A DNA stretch of 10,965 bases from Deferribacteres bacterium (GTDB taxonomy: Bacteria; Nitrospirota; Thermodesulfovibrionia; UBA6902). The stretch covers positions 1-10,965 of the forward strand of contig JAADFS010000231.1 of the NCBI GenBank assembly GCA_013152795.1, in the 5' to 3' direction. The notes beneath the pieces were generated by a model. It worked only from the letters and a program-made list of their open reading frames with translations. It searched no databases and had not been told where the DNA came from. The position numbers and the translations under genes are program-made. Of this stretch, positions 1-6,529 are shown in pieces; within the stretch, counting starts at the first letter, position 1, and every line of letters starts with the position of its first letter.

Positions 1-762
1 ACGTGGAATCCACCGGAACTTATCCCGCCGGATACGGTTTCCGGATTCGACGCCGTTGTCAATCTCGCGGGGGAACCCGTTGCGCCGGGACGCTGGACCA
101 GCGAAAGGAAAAAACGCATCCTCTCAAGCCGCATCAATACAACCCGCGCGCTTGTGCAGTCCATGCAGCAGGCCCAGAAGAGACCGCGGGTCCTTGTCAG
201 CGCATCTGCCGTGGGCTACTACGGCCCTCACAATGATGAATACGTTACAGAAGAAACACCGCCCGGATCGGACTTTCTTGCGGATGTGTGTGTGAAATGG
301 GAGGCCGAGGCATTCAGGGCGGAGGCGCTGAATATCCGGGTGGTTACTGTCCGGCTCGGCGCTGTCCTCGGCGCGGACGGCGGCGCACTGCCCCGCATGG
401 TCCTTCCCTTCAAACTCTTCCTGGGCGGTCCCATAGGCAGCGGCAGGCAGTGGTTTTCCTGGATACACATCGATGATGTGGCCGGAATTATCAGGTTTGC
501 ACTTGAAAACAACGCCGTTTCAGGCCCGGTCAATGCGACCGCACCGACACCCGTGACCAACAGGGACTTCAGTTCCGCCCTGGGCAGGGCCCTTCACAGG
601 CCGTCCTGCCTGCCTGTTCCCGCCTTCATGGTCAGGCTGATCTTCGGAGAGATGGGGGAGATGCTGCTGACAGGGCAGCGCGTGCTGCCCGATAAGGCGC
701 TGAAAGCAGGATACCGGTTTAAATATGCCGATCTTGACGATGCGCTGAAGGCCATACTCTGA
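1..762 (+). CDS. TIGR01777-family SDR oxidoreductase/epimerase-like protein, 5'-truncated by window edge
   Basis: The frame is open from base 1 to the TGA at 760-762, giving 253 residues with no start inside the window, so the gene begins upstream. Family members are about 300 aa, so roughly 45-50 residues are missing, including the glycine-rich Rossmann loop that binds the nucleotide. Visible family signatures in order are VVNLAGEPVAPGRWT (about residues 19-33), SSRINTTRALV, SASAVGYYG, a WIHIDD block, and a C-terminal DUF1731-like end with GEMGEMLLTGQRVLP and KALKAGYRFKY. These are typical of the TIGR01777/YfcH (SDR39U1) group of atypical extended SDRs, whose substrate is mostly unknown. An ATG at 154 is in frame, but it lies inside the conserved core and is not the true start. 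The next gene begins 158 nt downstream, and I see no convincing terminator between them. Confidence 0.9.
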   Translation, partial: TWNPPELIPPDTVSGFDAVVNLAGEPVAPGRWTSERKKRILSSRINTTRALVQSMQQAQKRPRVLVSASAVGYYGPHNDEYVTEETPPGSDFLADVCVKWEAEAFRAEALNIRVVTVRLGAVLGADGGALPRMVLPFKLFLGGPIGSGRQWFSWIHIDDVAGIIRFALENNAVSGPVNATAPTPVTNRDFSSALGRALHRPSCLPVPAFMVRLIFGEMGEMLLTGQRVLPDKALKAGYRFKYADLDDALKAIL

Positions 763-826
763 AATTTCCCCGCCCCCACCCCTTAAGGTTTCCTTATACC
801 ATCATTTATGTGTTATTATGAAAATG

Positions 827-856
827 GTTACAGTGTTTTCCTTAATGTTGTATAAA
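827..856 (+). promoter_or_regulatory. possible sigma70 promoter upstream of degQ
   Basis: GTTACA (827-832, 4 of 6 matches to the -35 consensus) and TATAAA (851-856, 5 of 6 to -10) are separated by 18 nt. Transcription would start near 863. That would put the ACTGTAAGGT motif and the degQ ribosome-binding region in a 5' UTR of about 60 nt. The -35 match is weak, so this is a tentative call. Confidence 0.3.
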
Positions 857-888
857 CGGGCAGTATTTTGTGCAACTGTAAGGTAAAA
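857..888 (+). repeat. ACTGTAAGGT intergenic motif, copy A (before degQ)
   Basis: This is one of three near-identical stretches in the intergenic regions before degQ, yacL and ispD. The layout is a GC-rich start, a run of Ts, a TG, then the invariant core ACTGTAAGGT (875-884) followed by A-rich sequence. In this copy the core ends 36 nt before the start codon. I recognise no named family. See copies B and C. Confidence 0.5.
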
Positions 889-920
889 CTTAACGCCGGA
901 GGTATTGCTTAAAAAAATAA

Positions 921-2393
921 ATGAAAAAAACGATTTTCCTGTTTCTTATAATTGCCGCCCTGATTGCCGGTTATCTTATGGGTCAGCGGCCGGGTATTTT
1001 CGGGGATAAGACCTCCACTCCGCCTTATACTTACAATATCCAGATACCGCAGTCGCCCTCCGGGGAGGGCACCGCATTTTCAGATGTTGTCAGGGTTATC
1101 AGCCCTCTCGTTGTAAATATATCCACATCGAAAACGGTCATGAAGAAGGATTCCTCGTCTCCCAACTTCTTCGGCGCGCCCCTGAAGGATTTCTTTGAAC
1201 CCTTCAACATGCCGAAGAAATGGAAGGAACAGAATCTCGGCTCAGGAGTGGTGGTATCGCCTGACGGATACATAATAACAAACAATCACGTGGTGGAAAA
1301 GGCCGATGAAATAAAGGTGACCCTGTATAACCAGCAGAATTACAAGGGCAAGATAATCGGCACAGACCCCAAGACGGACCTTGCAGTAATAAAGATACCG
1401 GCCGAGAACCTTCCGGCCATAAAATGGGGGGACTCGGACGACCTTATGGTCGGTGAATTCGTGCTTGCCTTCGGCAATCCTTACGGCTTGGGGCATACGG
1501 TCACAATGGGCATAGTAAGCGCCCTCGGCAGGGCGAATGTCGGCATTGCGGATTATGAAGATTTCATACAGACCGACGCAGCCATCAACCCCGGCAACTC
1601 GGGAGGTCCGCTTGTAAATATCGCGGGCGAGCTGATCGGCATAAACACTGCGATCTTCTCAAGGACAGGGGGCTACCAGGGGATAGGTTTTGCTATACCG
1701 AGCAACATGGCCAAGTCCGTTATGACCCAGCTTATCAAGAAGGGCAAGGTCACAAGGGGATGGCTCGGGGTGACAATACAGAATCTCACCACCGAGCTGG
1801 CGGGTGAGTTCGGCCTTGAAAAATCGGCCGGCGCCCTTGTCACCGACATATTCCGGGGAAGCCCTGCTGAAGAGGCACACCTGAAAAGGGGGGATATAAT
1901 CCTTGAGGTCGACGGCAGGGAGATAAGGAATGTGGGGGCACTCAGGAATATAGTGGCCCAGAGCAAGGTGGGAAGCAGGATAAAACTGAAAGTCCTGAGG
2001 GAGGGAAAGTCTCTTTTTCTCAATGTAACGATTTCGGAATTCCCGCAGGATATAGCCCGGCTGTCTCCGGATGAGCCCGAGGATGCCTTAGCGGGAGAGG
2101 AAAACATGCTTGCGGGCTTCAGTGTGATGAATCTTACGCGCGAGATAGCCAAGCAGCTCGGTCTGTCCAAAAACGAAAAAGGTGTTGTGATAGTCAATGT
2201 CGAGCCCTACAGCGCCGCCGATGATGCAGGCCTGAGAAAAGGCGATGTAATACAGGAAATCAACAAAAAAAGGGTGAGAGACTTAACCGACTTCAACAAA
2301 ATAATTCCGGATATAAAAAAGGGGGATACTGCACTTCTTTTCATCAACAGGGGCGGTAACAAGCTGTATGTTACCCTGAAAATTTATTCTTAG
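921..2393 (+). CDS. degQ: DegQ/HtrA-family (Do) periplasmic serine protease
   Basis: This 490-aa protein is an envelope serine protease/chaperone that degrades misfolded proteins. Residues 1-20 form a hydrophobic signal sequence or anchor beginning MKKTIFLFLI, so it acts in the periplasm or tethered to the inner membrane. The trypsin-like domain shows the full triad: His123 in TNNHVV, Asp153 in KTDLAVIK and Ser227 in NPGNSGGP. Two PDZ domains follow, at about 275-370 (from GWLGV, with SPAEEAHLKRGDIIL) and about 393-490 (AADDAGLRKGDVI). Two PDZ domains and full length match DegP/DegQ rather than DegS. The loop before the catalytic His is short, which favours DegQ-like over DegP-like. The start is fixed by a TAA at 918-920, directly upstream in frame. 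The nearest Shine-Dalgarno, GGAGG at 898-902, is 18 nt from the ATG, an unusually long gap. It appears to be a single-gene unit, with 106 nt before yacL. Confidence 0.93.
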   Translation: MKKTIFLFLIIAALIAGYLMGQRPGIFGDKTSTPPYTYNIQIPQSPSGEGTAFSDVVRVISPLVVNISTSKTVMKKDSSSPNFFGAPLKDFFEPFNMPKKWKEQNLGSGVVVSPDGYIITNNHVVEKADEIKVTLYNQQNYKGKIIGTDPKTDLAVIKIPAENLPAIKWGDSDDLMVGEFVLAFGNPYGLGHTVTMGIVSALGRANVGIADYEDFIQTDAAINPGNSGGPLVNIAGELIGINTAIFSRTGGYQGIGFAIPSNMAKSVMTQLIKKGKVTRGWLGVTIQNLTTELAGEFGLEKSAGALVTDIFRGSPAEEAHLKRGDIILEVDGREIRNVGALRNIVAQSKVGSRIKLKVLREGKSLFLNVTISEFPQDIARLSPDEPEDALAGEENMLAGFSVMNLTREIAKQLGLSKNEKGVVIVNVEPYSAADDAGLRKGDVIQEINKKRVRDLTDFNKIIPDIKKGDTALLFINRGGNKLYVTLKIYS

Positions 2394-2444
2394 CCTGAAG
2401 GTTTTGCATAAATGTCCACGGGTATGGGAGACGCAGTCTCACCT

Positions 2445-2477
2445 GCCGGCGATATTTTCTGTGACTGTAAGGTTAAA
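2445..2477 (+). repeat. ACTGTAAGGT intergenic motif, copy B (before yacL)
   Basis: This is the second copy of the motif: GCCGGCGAT at 2445-2453, a T-rich stretch, then ACTGTAAGGT at 2464-2473. Here it sits upstream of a separate Shine-Dalgarno (AAGGA, 2488-2492), so in this copy the core cannot simply be the ribosome-binding site. Just before it is a small perfect hairpin, GAGAC/GTCTC (2428-2440, loop GCA). That hairpin has no adjacent T-run and is not a clear terminator. Confidence 0.55.
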
Positions 2478-2499
2478 ATAAAACCAAAAGGACGGGCAA

Positions 2500-3504
2500 A
2501 TGCTATACAGAATCATTTTTTTCATGGTGTTTGTTGCAGGCGGCTATGCAGTCGGATTAAGGGAAGGGGCGGCGTATCTGGGTATAGTATGGGGCGCCGC
2601 GGTCGGCGTAATCGCCCTTATCCTCGAGTACATCCTCACAATGGTCGGTTTCGGAACCGTTGTGGGAGGCCTGATCGGCCTTTCAGCAGGTCTGTTGTTC
2701 GCAAAGCTGATCTATCTCCCTCTCAAGACCATCTTTACGAATATGGAGGGGACATATATCGGCGTCATATTCAATGCACTGTTCGGCTACAGCGGCCTGC
2801 TCCTCGGACTGAGGGCGGGCAAGGACTTTACCCTGAGAAACATTGTAAAGATATTTAAAAGCAGGGTGGAGGAGGAGTACACCAAGATCATCGATACCAG
2901 TGTGATAATAGACGGCAGGATAGTGGACGTGTGCGAGGCCGGCTTTATCGAGGGGACGTTTATCATCCCCCAGTTCATCCTGCAGGAGCTCCAGCACATC
3001 GCCGACTCTTCGGACCCCCTGAGGAGGGCGCGCGGCAGACGGGGGCTTGATATCCTGCACAAGATACAGAAGATGTCCAATATCACGGTGAAGATTATAG
3101 ACGAGGACTTTCCGAAGATAAAGGAAGTGGACGCCAAACTGGTGGCGCTTGCGAGACTGCTCGGGGCCAAGATAATCACCAATGATTTTAATCTCAACAA
3201 GGTGGCCGAGCTTCAGGGTGTAACCGTGCTTAATCTCAACGAGCTTGCAAACGCCCTGAAACCCGTGGTCCTGCCGGGTGAAAAGATGAATATCTTCATC
3301 GCCAAGGAAGGCAAGGAATCCAACCAGGGCGTGGGTTATCTCGATGACGGGACAATGGTGGTGGTTGATCATGCAAGAAGGTCCATAAACCAGCAGGTCG
3401 ATGTTATCGTGACAAGCGTTTTACAGACCACGGCAGGGAGAATGATATTTGCAAAGCTCAAGGAGGATGCAGAGAGGGAAGAGCTGAGGATGGCAAGGCA
3501 TTAA
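2500..3504 (+). CDS. YacL-like membrane PIN-TRAM domain protein
   Basis: This 334-aa protein has four predicted membrane segments in its first ~108 residues (about 3-20, 26-45, 52-75 and 86-107). A PIN nuclease fold follows from about residue 128, then a TRAM RNA-binding domain at about 258-322. PIN metal-binding acids are visible: Asp132 (IIDTSVIIDGR), Glu163 (QELQHIAD), Asp211 (VDAKLVALA) and Asp229 (ITNDFN). The architecture matches the YacL family, membrane-anchored proteins predicted to cleave or bind RNA at the inner face of the membrane, with no firmly established substrate. The start is supported by AAGGA at 2488-2492 with 7-nt spacing. In many bacteria this family lies next to ispD-ispF, as here, though no functional link to isoprenoid synthesis is known. 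A 39-nt gap separates it from ispD, so co-transcription is plausible. Confidence 0.88.
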   Translation: MLYRIIFFMVFVAGGYAVGLREGAAYLGIVWGAAVGVIALILEYILTMVGFGTVVGGLIGLSAGLLFAKLIYLPLKTIFTNMEGTYIGVIFNALFGYSGLLLGLRAGKDFTLRNIVKIFKSRVEEEYTKIIDTSVIIDGRIVDVCEAGFIEGTFIIPQFILQELQHIADSSDPLRRARGRRGLDILHKIQKMSNITVKIIDEDFPKIKEVDAKLVALARLLGAKIITNDFNLNKVAELQGVTVLNLNELANALKPVVLPGEKMNIFIAKEGKESNQGVGYLDDGTMVVVDHARRSINQQVDVIVTSVLQTTAGRMIFAKLKEDAEREELRMARH

Positions 3505-3510
3505 ATGCCC

Positions 3511-3543
3511 GCCGGCGATGTTTTTATGCCACTGTAAGGTAAA
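3511..3543 (+). repeat. ACTGTAAGGT intergenic motif, copy C (before ispD)
   Basis: This is the third copy. GCCGGCGATG at 3511-3520 is followed by TTTTT and then ACTGTAAGGT at 3531-3540, only 3 nt before the ispD GTG start. In this position the TAAGGT part could act as a weak Shine-Dalgarno, unlike in copies A and B. A TAA at 3535-3537 within the core closes the ispD frame upstream, which fixes GTG 3544 as the first possible start. Confidence 0.55.
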
Positions 3544-4263
3544 GTGAAGAAGGAAATAACCGCCATAGTCCCTGCAGCCGGTGCAGGGAGAAGATTCGGT
3601 TCATCAAAGGGGAAAATCTTTGCCGTGGTGCGCGGGCTTCCGCTGCTGGCGCATACCCTGAAGAGACTTCACATGGAAGAATCCATCACAGAGATCATCC
3701 CCGTGCTCAGGCAGGAGGATACCACGAGGGCGCTTGACATGGCCAGGGACCTCAACCTGGGCAAGATAAGGCGTATCGCCCCCGGAGGCCGGGAAAGACA
3801 GGACTCCATATATAACGCACTGCGCCTCGTTGAAGAAGACGGCGCCGGACGGACAGGTGACATGCTCATCATGGTTCATGACGGCGCGAGGCCGGTCATT
3901 CCTGAAAACACCCTGGATGACTTACTGAGAGAGATGAAAAATGCAGACGGCGCCGCCCCTGGAGTACCTGCGCGGGATACGCTGAAAATGGTCTCTGAAG
4001 ACGGCATTATAGTATCCACACTCGAGCGCGCCCGTGTGCGTGCCATACAGACCCCCCAGCTTTTTTCCTTCAGCATCATCAAAAAGGCGTATGATGCGGC
4101 TTACAGGGAAGGCTTTCATGCAACAGACGACGCCGCCCTTGTTGAAAGGATCGGCGGCAGGGTTAAAATCATTGCAGGCAGCCCCCTGAACATAAAGGTT
4201 ACGACACCGGAGGATATCGACCTTCTGGAGCACATACTCTCAAAGGAGCGGGCTTCACCGTGA
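3544..4263 (+). CDS. ispD: 2-C-methyl-D-erythritol 4-phosphate cytidylyltransferase
   Basis: This 239-aa cytosolic enzyme joins CTP and methylerythritol 4-phosphate to give CDP-methylerythritol, the third step of the MEP isoprenoid pathway. The N-terminal nucleotide loop PAAGAGRRFG (residues 10-19) includes Arg16. Lys24 follows, and these two correspond to the catalytic Arg/Lys pair of the family. HDGARP at 112-117, QTPQLF at 169-174, a TDDAALVE segment and IKVTTPEDI (Lys218) near the C-terminus complete the signature. The length is normal for a monofunctional IspD. The start is a GTG with only a weak upstream Shine-Dalgarno, provided by the repeated ACTGTAAGGT motif. The TGA stop overlaps the ispF start by 4 nt (GTGA), which implies translational coupling and matched production of two enzymes of the same pathway. 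Confidence 0.95.
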   Translation: MKKEITAIVPAAGAGRRFGSSKGKIFAVVRGLPLLAHTLKRLHMEESITEIIPVLRQEDTTRALDMARDLNLGKIRRIAPGGRERQDSIYNALRLVEEDGAGRTGDMLIMVHDGARPVIPENTLDDLLREMKNADGAAPGVPARDTLKMVSEDGIIVSTLERARVRAIQTPQLFSFSIIKKAYDAAYREGFHATDDAALVERIGGRVKIIAGSPLNIKVTTPEDIDLLEHILSKERASP

Positions 4264-4736
4264 GAATAGGCATAGGCTATGATTCCCACAGGCTGGTCAA
4301 GGGCGGAAAGCTCATTATCGGAGGCGTGCATATCCCATTTGAACAGGGGCTGGACGGCCATTCCGATGCGGATGTGCTCTGCCATGCAATAATCGATGCA
4401 ATACTGGGGGCCCTCGGCGCAGGCGACATAGGCATGCATTTCCCGGATACGGACGCCAGATGGAAGGACGCCTCAAGCATTGAGATGCTCTCGGAGATTA
4501 CAGGGCTGGTGAGGCGGAAGGGCCTTGAGATAGCATGGGTCGATTCGATCGTTATAACCGAAAAACCGAGGCTCCGGCCGTTTATCGGGGCAATGAAGGA
4601 AAACATCTCCGGCGCCGGCATCCCTTATGAGGCGGTTAATATAAAGGCCAAGACCAACGAGGGCATGGGCTTTACCGGAAAGGGTGAAGGCATGGCCGCA
4701 CAGGCCGTCTGCCTGTTAACAAAAAAAATCCCTTAA
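4260..4736 (+). CDS. ispF: 2-C-methyl-D-erythritol 2,4-cyclodiphosphate synthase
   Basis: This 158-aa protein has the usual length of a monofunctional IspF, a homotrimeric enzyme that cyclises CDP-methylerythritol 2-phosphate with release of CMP. Zinc ligands sit at the standard places: Asp8 and His10 in GIGYDSHR, and His42 in ADVLCHAIIDAI. GHSDAD (33-38), GDIGMHFPDTD and the C-terminal KAKTNEGMGFTGKGEG block are also intact. Translation starts at GTG 4260, overlapping the ispD stop. AAGGAG at 4243-4248 lies inside ispD with an 11-nt spacer. IspE, the enzyme acting between IspD and IspF, is not in the window. The last codons contain the -35 region of the next promoter. Confidence 0.95.
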   Translation: MRIGIGYDSHRLVKGGKLIIGGVHIPFEQGLDGHSDADVLCHAIIDAILGALGAGDIGMHFPDTDARWKDASSIEMLSEITGLVRRKGLEIAWVDSIVITEKPRLRPFIGAMKENISGAGIPYEAVNIKAKTNEGMGFTGKGEGMAAQAVCLLTKKIP

Positions 4737-4744
4737 GCTATAAT
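4716..4744 (+). promoter_or_regulatory. sigma70-type promoter for the TlpA-like gene
   Basis: TTAACA (4716-4721, 5 of 6 to TTGACA) and a perfect TATAAT (4739-4744) are separated by exactly 17 nt. The -35 box lies inside the 3' end of ispF. Transcription should start near 4751, directly at a GC-rich inverted repeat (GCCCG/CGGGC, 4752-4766). This would place a small hairpin at the 5' end of the mRNA, ahead of the Shine-Dalgarno. It is the best promoter match I found in the window. Confidence 0.65.
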
Positions 4745-4789
4745 ATTACCCGCCCGCCCGGCGGGCAATGGAGGTCACAGGAGCCGTCA

Positions 4790-5298
4790 ATGAAACATAA
4801 AGGAATTATCCTCGCAATGCTTCTGACAGTTGCGGTTGCCGCACTGCTTGTCCTGCCGGAGAAAAAGACATACGGGGGAGCCGCCTCTGTGGGCCGCCGG
4901 AATTCGAGTACAAGGACACGGAAGGCAGGATCTGGAGGCTCTCGGACCTGAGGGGCAAGGTGGTGTTTTTAAACTTCTGGGCCACGTGGTGCCCGGCCTG
5001 CAAATCCGAGATGCCTTCCAAGGAGGCCCTGCACGAGAAGATGAAGGGCAGGCCGTTTCAGATGCTCGGGATACTCTTCAGGGACGACCCGGGCAACCTG
5101 GCCCCGTATTTTAAAACCCAGCGTGTGAGCTTTCCCACATTGATCGGCCCGTGGAAAGAGACTGCAAAACTCTACGGCATAATCGGAATTCCACAGACCT
5201 TCATCATTGACAAGGATGGCATTCTCAGGGAGAGAATCGTCGGCCCCAGGGAATGGGACAGCGCCGAGGCCATCGCAATGATTGAAAAGTGGCTGTAA
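4790..5298 (+). CDS. TlpA/ResA-like periplasmic thioredoxin with an apparent 1-nt frameshift
   Basis: The protein is a thiol-disulfide oxidoreductase of the TlpA/ResA type, probably membrane-anchored and facing the periplasm, where such proteins reduce disulfides, for example in cytochrome c maturation. An ATG at 4790 has a good Shine-Dalgarno (AGGAG, 4779-4783, 6-nt gap). It opens a signal/anchor, MKHKGIILAMLLTV and on to LVLPEKK, in one frame. The rest of the domain is in another frame: GPPEFEYKDTEGRIW, LSDLRGKVVF, FWATWCPACKSE with the WCPAC active site (Cys codons at 4990 and 4999), and the cis-Pro segment GIPQTFIID. Adding one G in the GGG near 4891 would join them into about 169 aa ending at TAA 5296-5298. 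In the downstream frame the only standard start is GTG 4960, which would remove the first part of the fold. The cause may be a real mutation, slippage or a sequence error. Confidence 0.75.
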
Positions 5299-5302
5299 AC
5301 GG

Positions 5303-5959
5303 ATGTATGACAAATTAAAGGCGATAGCGGTCTCCGAGGGGGCCACCGCATTCGGGGCAGGAAGCGTCGAAGACCTGAGACCCCATTTCGATGCCCTGCC
5401 GCTGGATCAGACGGAAGGCCTGACCTGCGGGATTAGCATCGGCGCAAGGGTTTCGGCTGCGGTCCTGAAAGGCTGCGTCACAGGCCCCACCCGCCATTAT
5501 CTGCACCACTACAGGATGCTGAACTGGCTGCTCGACCAGACCGCGACAAAGATCTCCATAGCGATTCAGAACGAAGGATACAGGGCACTGCCTGTGCCTG
5601 CGAGCCAGATCGTGGACTGGGAGGCACAGACAGCGCATCTGTCGCACAAGATGATAGCACTCCGCGCAGGCATCGGCTGGATAGGCAGAAACAACCTCCT
5701 TGTTCACCCCGAATACGGATCAAAAATCAGGCTCGCAACCATCCTGACTGATATGCCCCTGAAGACGGACAGTCCGGTTGAAAATGACTGCGGGGAATGC
5801 AGGAAATGCATGGATATATGTCCGGTGTCCGCCATCCGGGAATCGCACACGGAGTGGAACAAGGGCGCCTGCCTTGAAAAGCTGAAATACTTTGCAAAGG
5901 CGCATAATGTGGGACAGTACATATGCGGCCTGTGCGTCAAGGTATGCAATCCGGCGTAA
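5303..5959 (+). CDS. QueG-like double 4Fe-4S cluster protein, short form without HEAT repeats
   Basis: This protein of about 218 aa resembles the catalytic core of epoxyqueuosine reductase (QueG) and related corrinoid/iron-sulfur proteins. Cysteines follow the QueG layout. Cys163, 166, 169 and 173 form CGECRKCMDICP. Cys190 sits in GACLEKL, and Cys208, 211 and 215 form CGLCVKVCN. These suit two 4Fe-4S clusters. The central segment KMIALRAGIGWIGRNNLL is also typical of the family. Full QueG proteins are about 350-380 aa with C-terminal HEAT repeats for tRNA binding. This one stops three residues after the last cysteine, so it may be a paralogue acting on something other than tRNA. I chose ATG 5303, 4 nt after the TlpA-like stop. 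A TTG at 5282, overlapping that gene, is possible but less likely. The pair is probably co-transcribed. Confidence 0.75.
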   Translation: MYDKLKAIAVSEGATAFGAGSVEDLRPHFDALPLDQTEGLTCGISIGARVSAAVLKGCVTGPTRHYLHHYRMLNWLLDQTATKISIAIQNEGYRALPVPASQIVDWEAQTAHLSHKMIALRAGIGWIGRNNLLVHPEYGSKIRLATILTDMPLKTDSPVENDCGECRKCMDICPVSAIRESHTEWNKGACLEKLKYFAKAHNVGQYICGLCVKVCNPA

Positions 5960-6017
5960 AATCTCTCCTCTAACCAACACACGGCATGCCTTACTCCCCG
6001 CGGGTGCAAAATTAAGG

Positions 6018-6046
6018 TTGACTTTCTTATATCATGTTTGTATTTT
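6018..6046 (+). promoter_or_regulatory. candidate sigma70 promoter for a long leader before the Wzc-like gene
   Basis: TTGACT (6018-6023, 5 of 6) and TATTTT (6041-6046, 4 of 6) have the ideal 17-nt spacing in an AT-rich patch shortly after the QueG-like gene. Transcription would start near 6053 and produce a leader of about 560 nt before the TTG start at 6611. The leader would include all the structured segments listed below. The -10 box is imperfect, and promoters closer to the gene cannot be excluded. Confidence 0.45.
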
Positions 6047-6127
6047 AGAATAATCTTTTTATTTAATATCAAGAAAGAAAAAACGGGCTTTCCGGAATAA
6101 GAAAAAAGACAGGTGCGCAAAAACTTG

Positions 6128-6298
6128 CCTGCGTGATAAAAATCATAGAGAGCAGGCCGTGGGTTATTCCCGCAAATGAAGCGCACGGGTGATACTCCTT
6201 CCGGCAGGATCGATTTCTGAGAGGCCGGAATGACAAGCGATTATACCTTCCCGGTTTGACGGATGTAACCGAGAAGGCGGAGCACTGTCCAGCCGCCT
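6128..6298 (+). ncRNA. candidate structured leader RNA (unrecognised)
   Basis: This non-coding stretch is unusually rich in nested inverted repeats. In order: CCTGC/GCAGG (6128-6132/6152-6156) enclosing TGAT/ATCA; CCGTG/CACGG (6157-6161/6184-6188) enclosing GG-TTATT-CC and CGC-AAATGAA-GCG, which together make a three-way junction with no unpaired linkers; TTCCGGC/GCCGGAA (6199-6205/6224-6230, 7 bp); and CCTTC-C-CGGTT against AACCG-A-GAAGG (6246-6277, 10 bp with one mismatch). The last is AGGCGG/CCGCCT (6275-6280/6293-6298), which overlaps the previous stem by 3 nt, so those two would partly exclude each other. I do not recognise a known RNA family. The structure was found by eye and has not been tested by energy calculation or comparison. 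Confidence 0.35.
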
Positions 6299-6400
6299 GC
6301 CCGCACAAAAACTAAACGTTATGGAATCATGCGATGAAACTTTTGCTGAAGGCGTTTAAACAATAGGTCTGTTTTTTATACAGACACTGAAGAAATTTAA

Positions 6401-6515
6401 AGCCCCCCTGTACATGGCAAGGGGCTGCACCCCAAAGCGTATCGGTCAAATACACCTTTAAAGGGTATTTTTATTTTCGCAGCAGGCAGCCCGATGTCAA
6501 AGCAGGGGGGCGGTT
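6401..6515 (+). repeat. Switch-like repeat element, copy 1 (upstream of the Wzc-like gene)
   Basis: This is the first of three direct copies of an element found only in the non-coding DNA around the Wzc-like gene. The core GCGTATCGGTCAAATAC is identical in all copies. AGCCCC (6401-6406) can pair with GGGGCT (6421-6426), or the same GGGG can pair with CCCC at 6430-6433. GTAT at 6439-6442 and GTAT at 6465-6468 likewise compete for ATAC at 6450-6453. The second choice gives a 7-bp hairpin with one bulged A, followed by TTTTATTTT, which resembles a weak intrinsic terminator. Similarity to copy 2 continues past the T-run at the same spacing (CCGATGTCAAAG here, CCGACGTCCAAAA there). Function is unknown. 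Confidence 0.7.
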
Positions 6516-6529
6516 CCCCTACTCGTCCC

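Noticed and set aside
872..884. GCAACTGTAA resembles part of the cobalamin riboswitch consensus.
   Set aside because: No B12 box or other conserved segments lie nearby, and the motif recurs as a ~32-nt unit before unrelated genes.
2683..3372. A long open frame on the minus strand opposite yacL (229 codons).
   Set aside because: It lies entirely over the well-supported yacL gene, and its translation shows no recognisable domain, so it is a shadow frame.
6414..6430. TGGCAAGGGGCTGCA in repeat copy 1 as a sigma54 -24/-12 promoter.
   Set aside because: The distance between the GG and GC elements is 9 nt, not 10, and the other copies lose the -24 GG.
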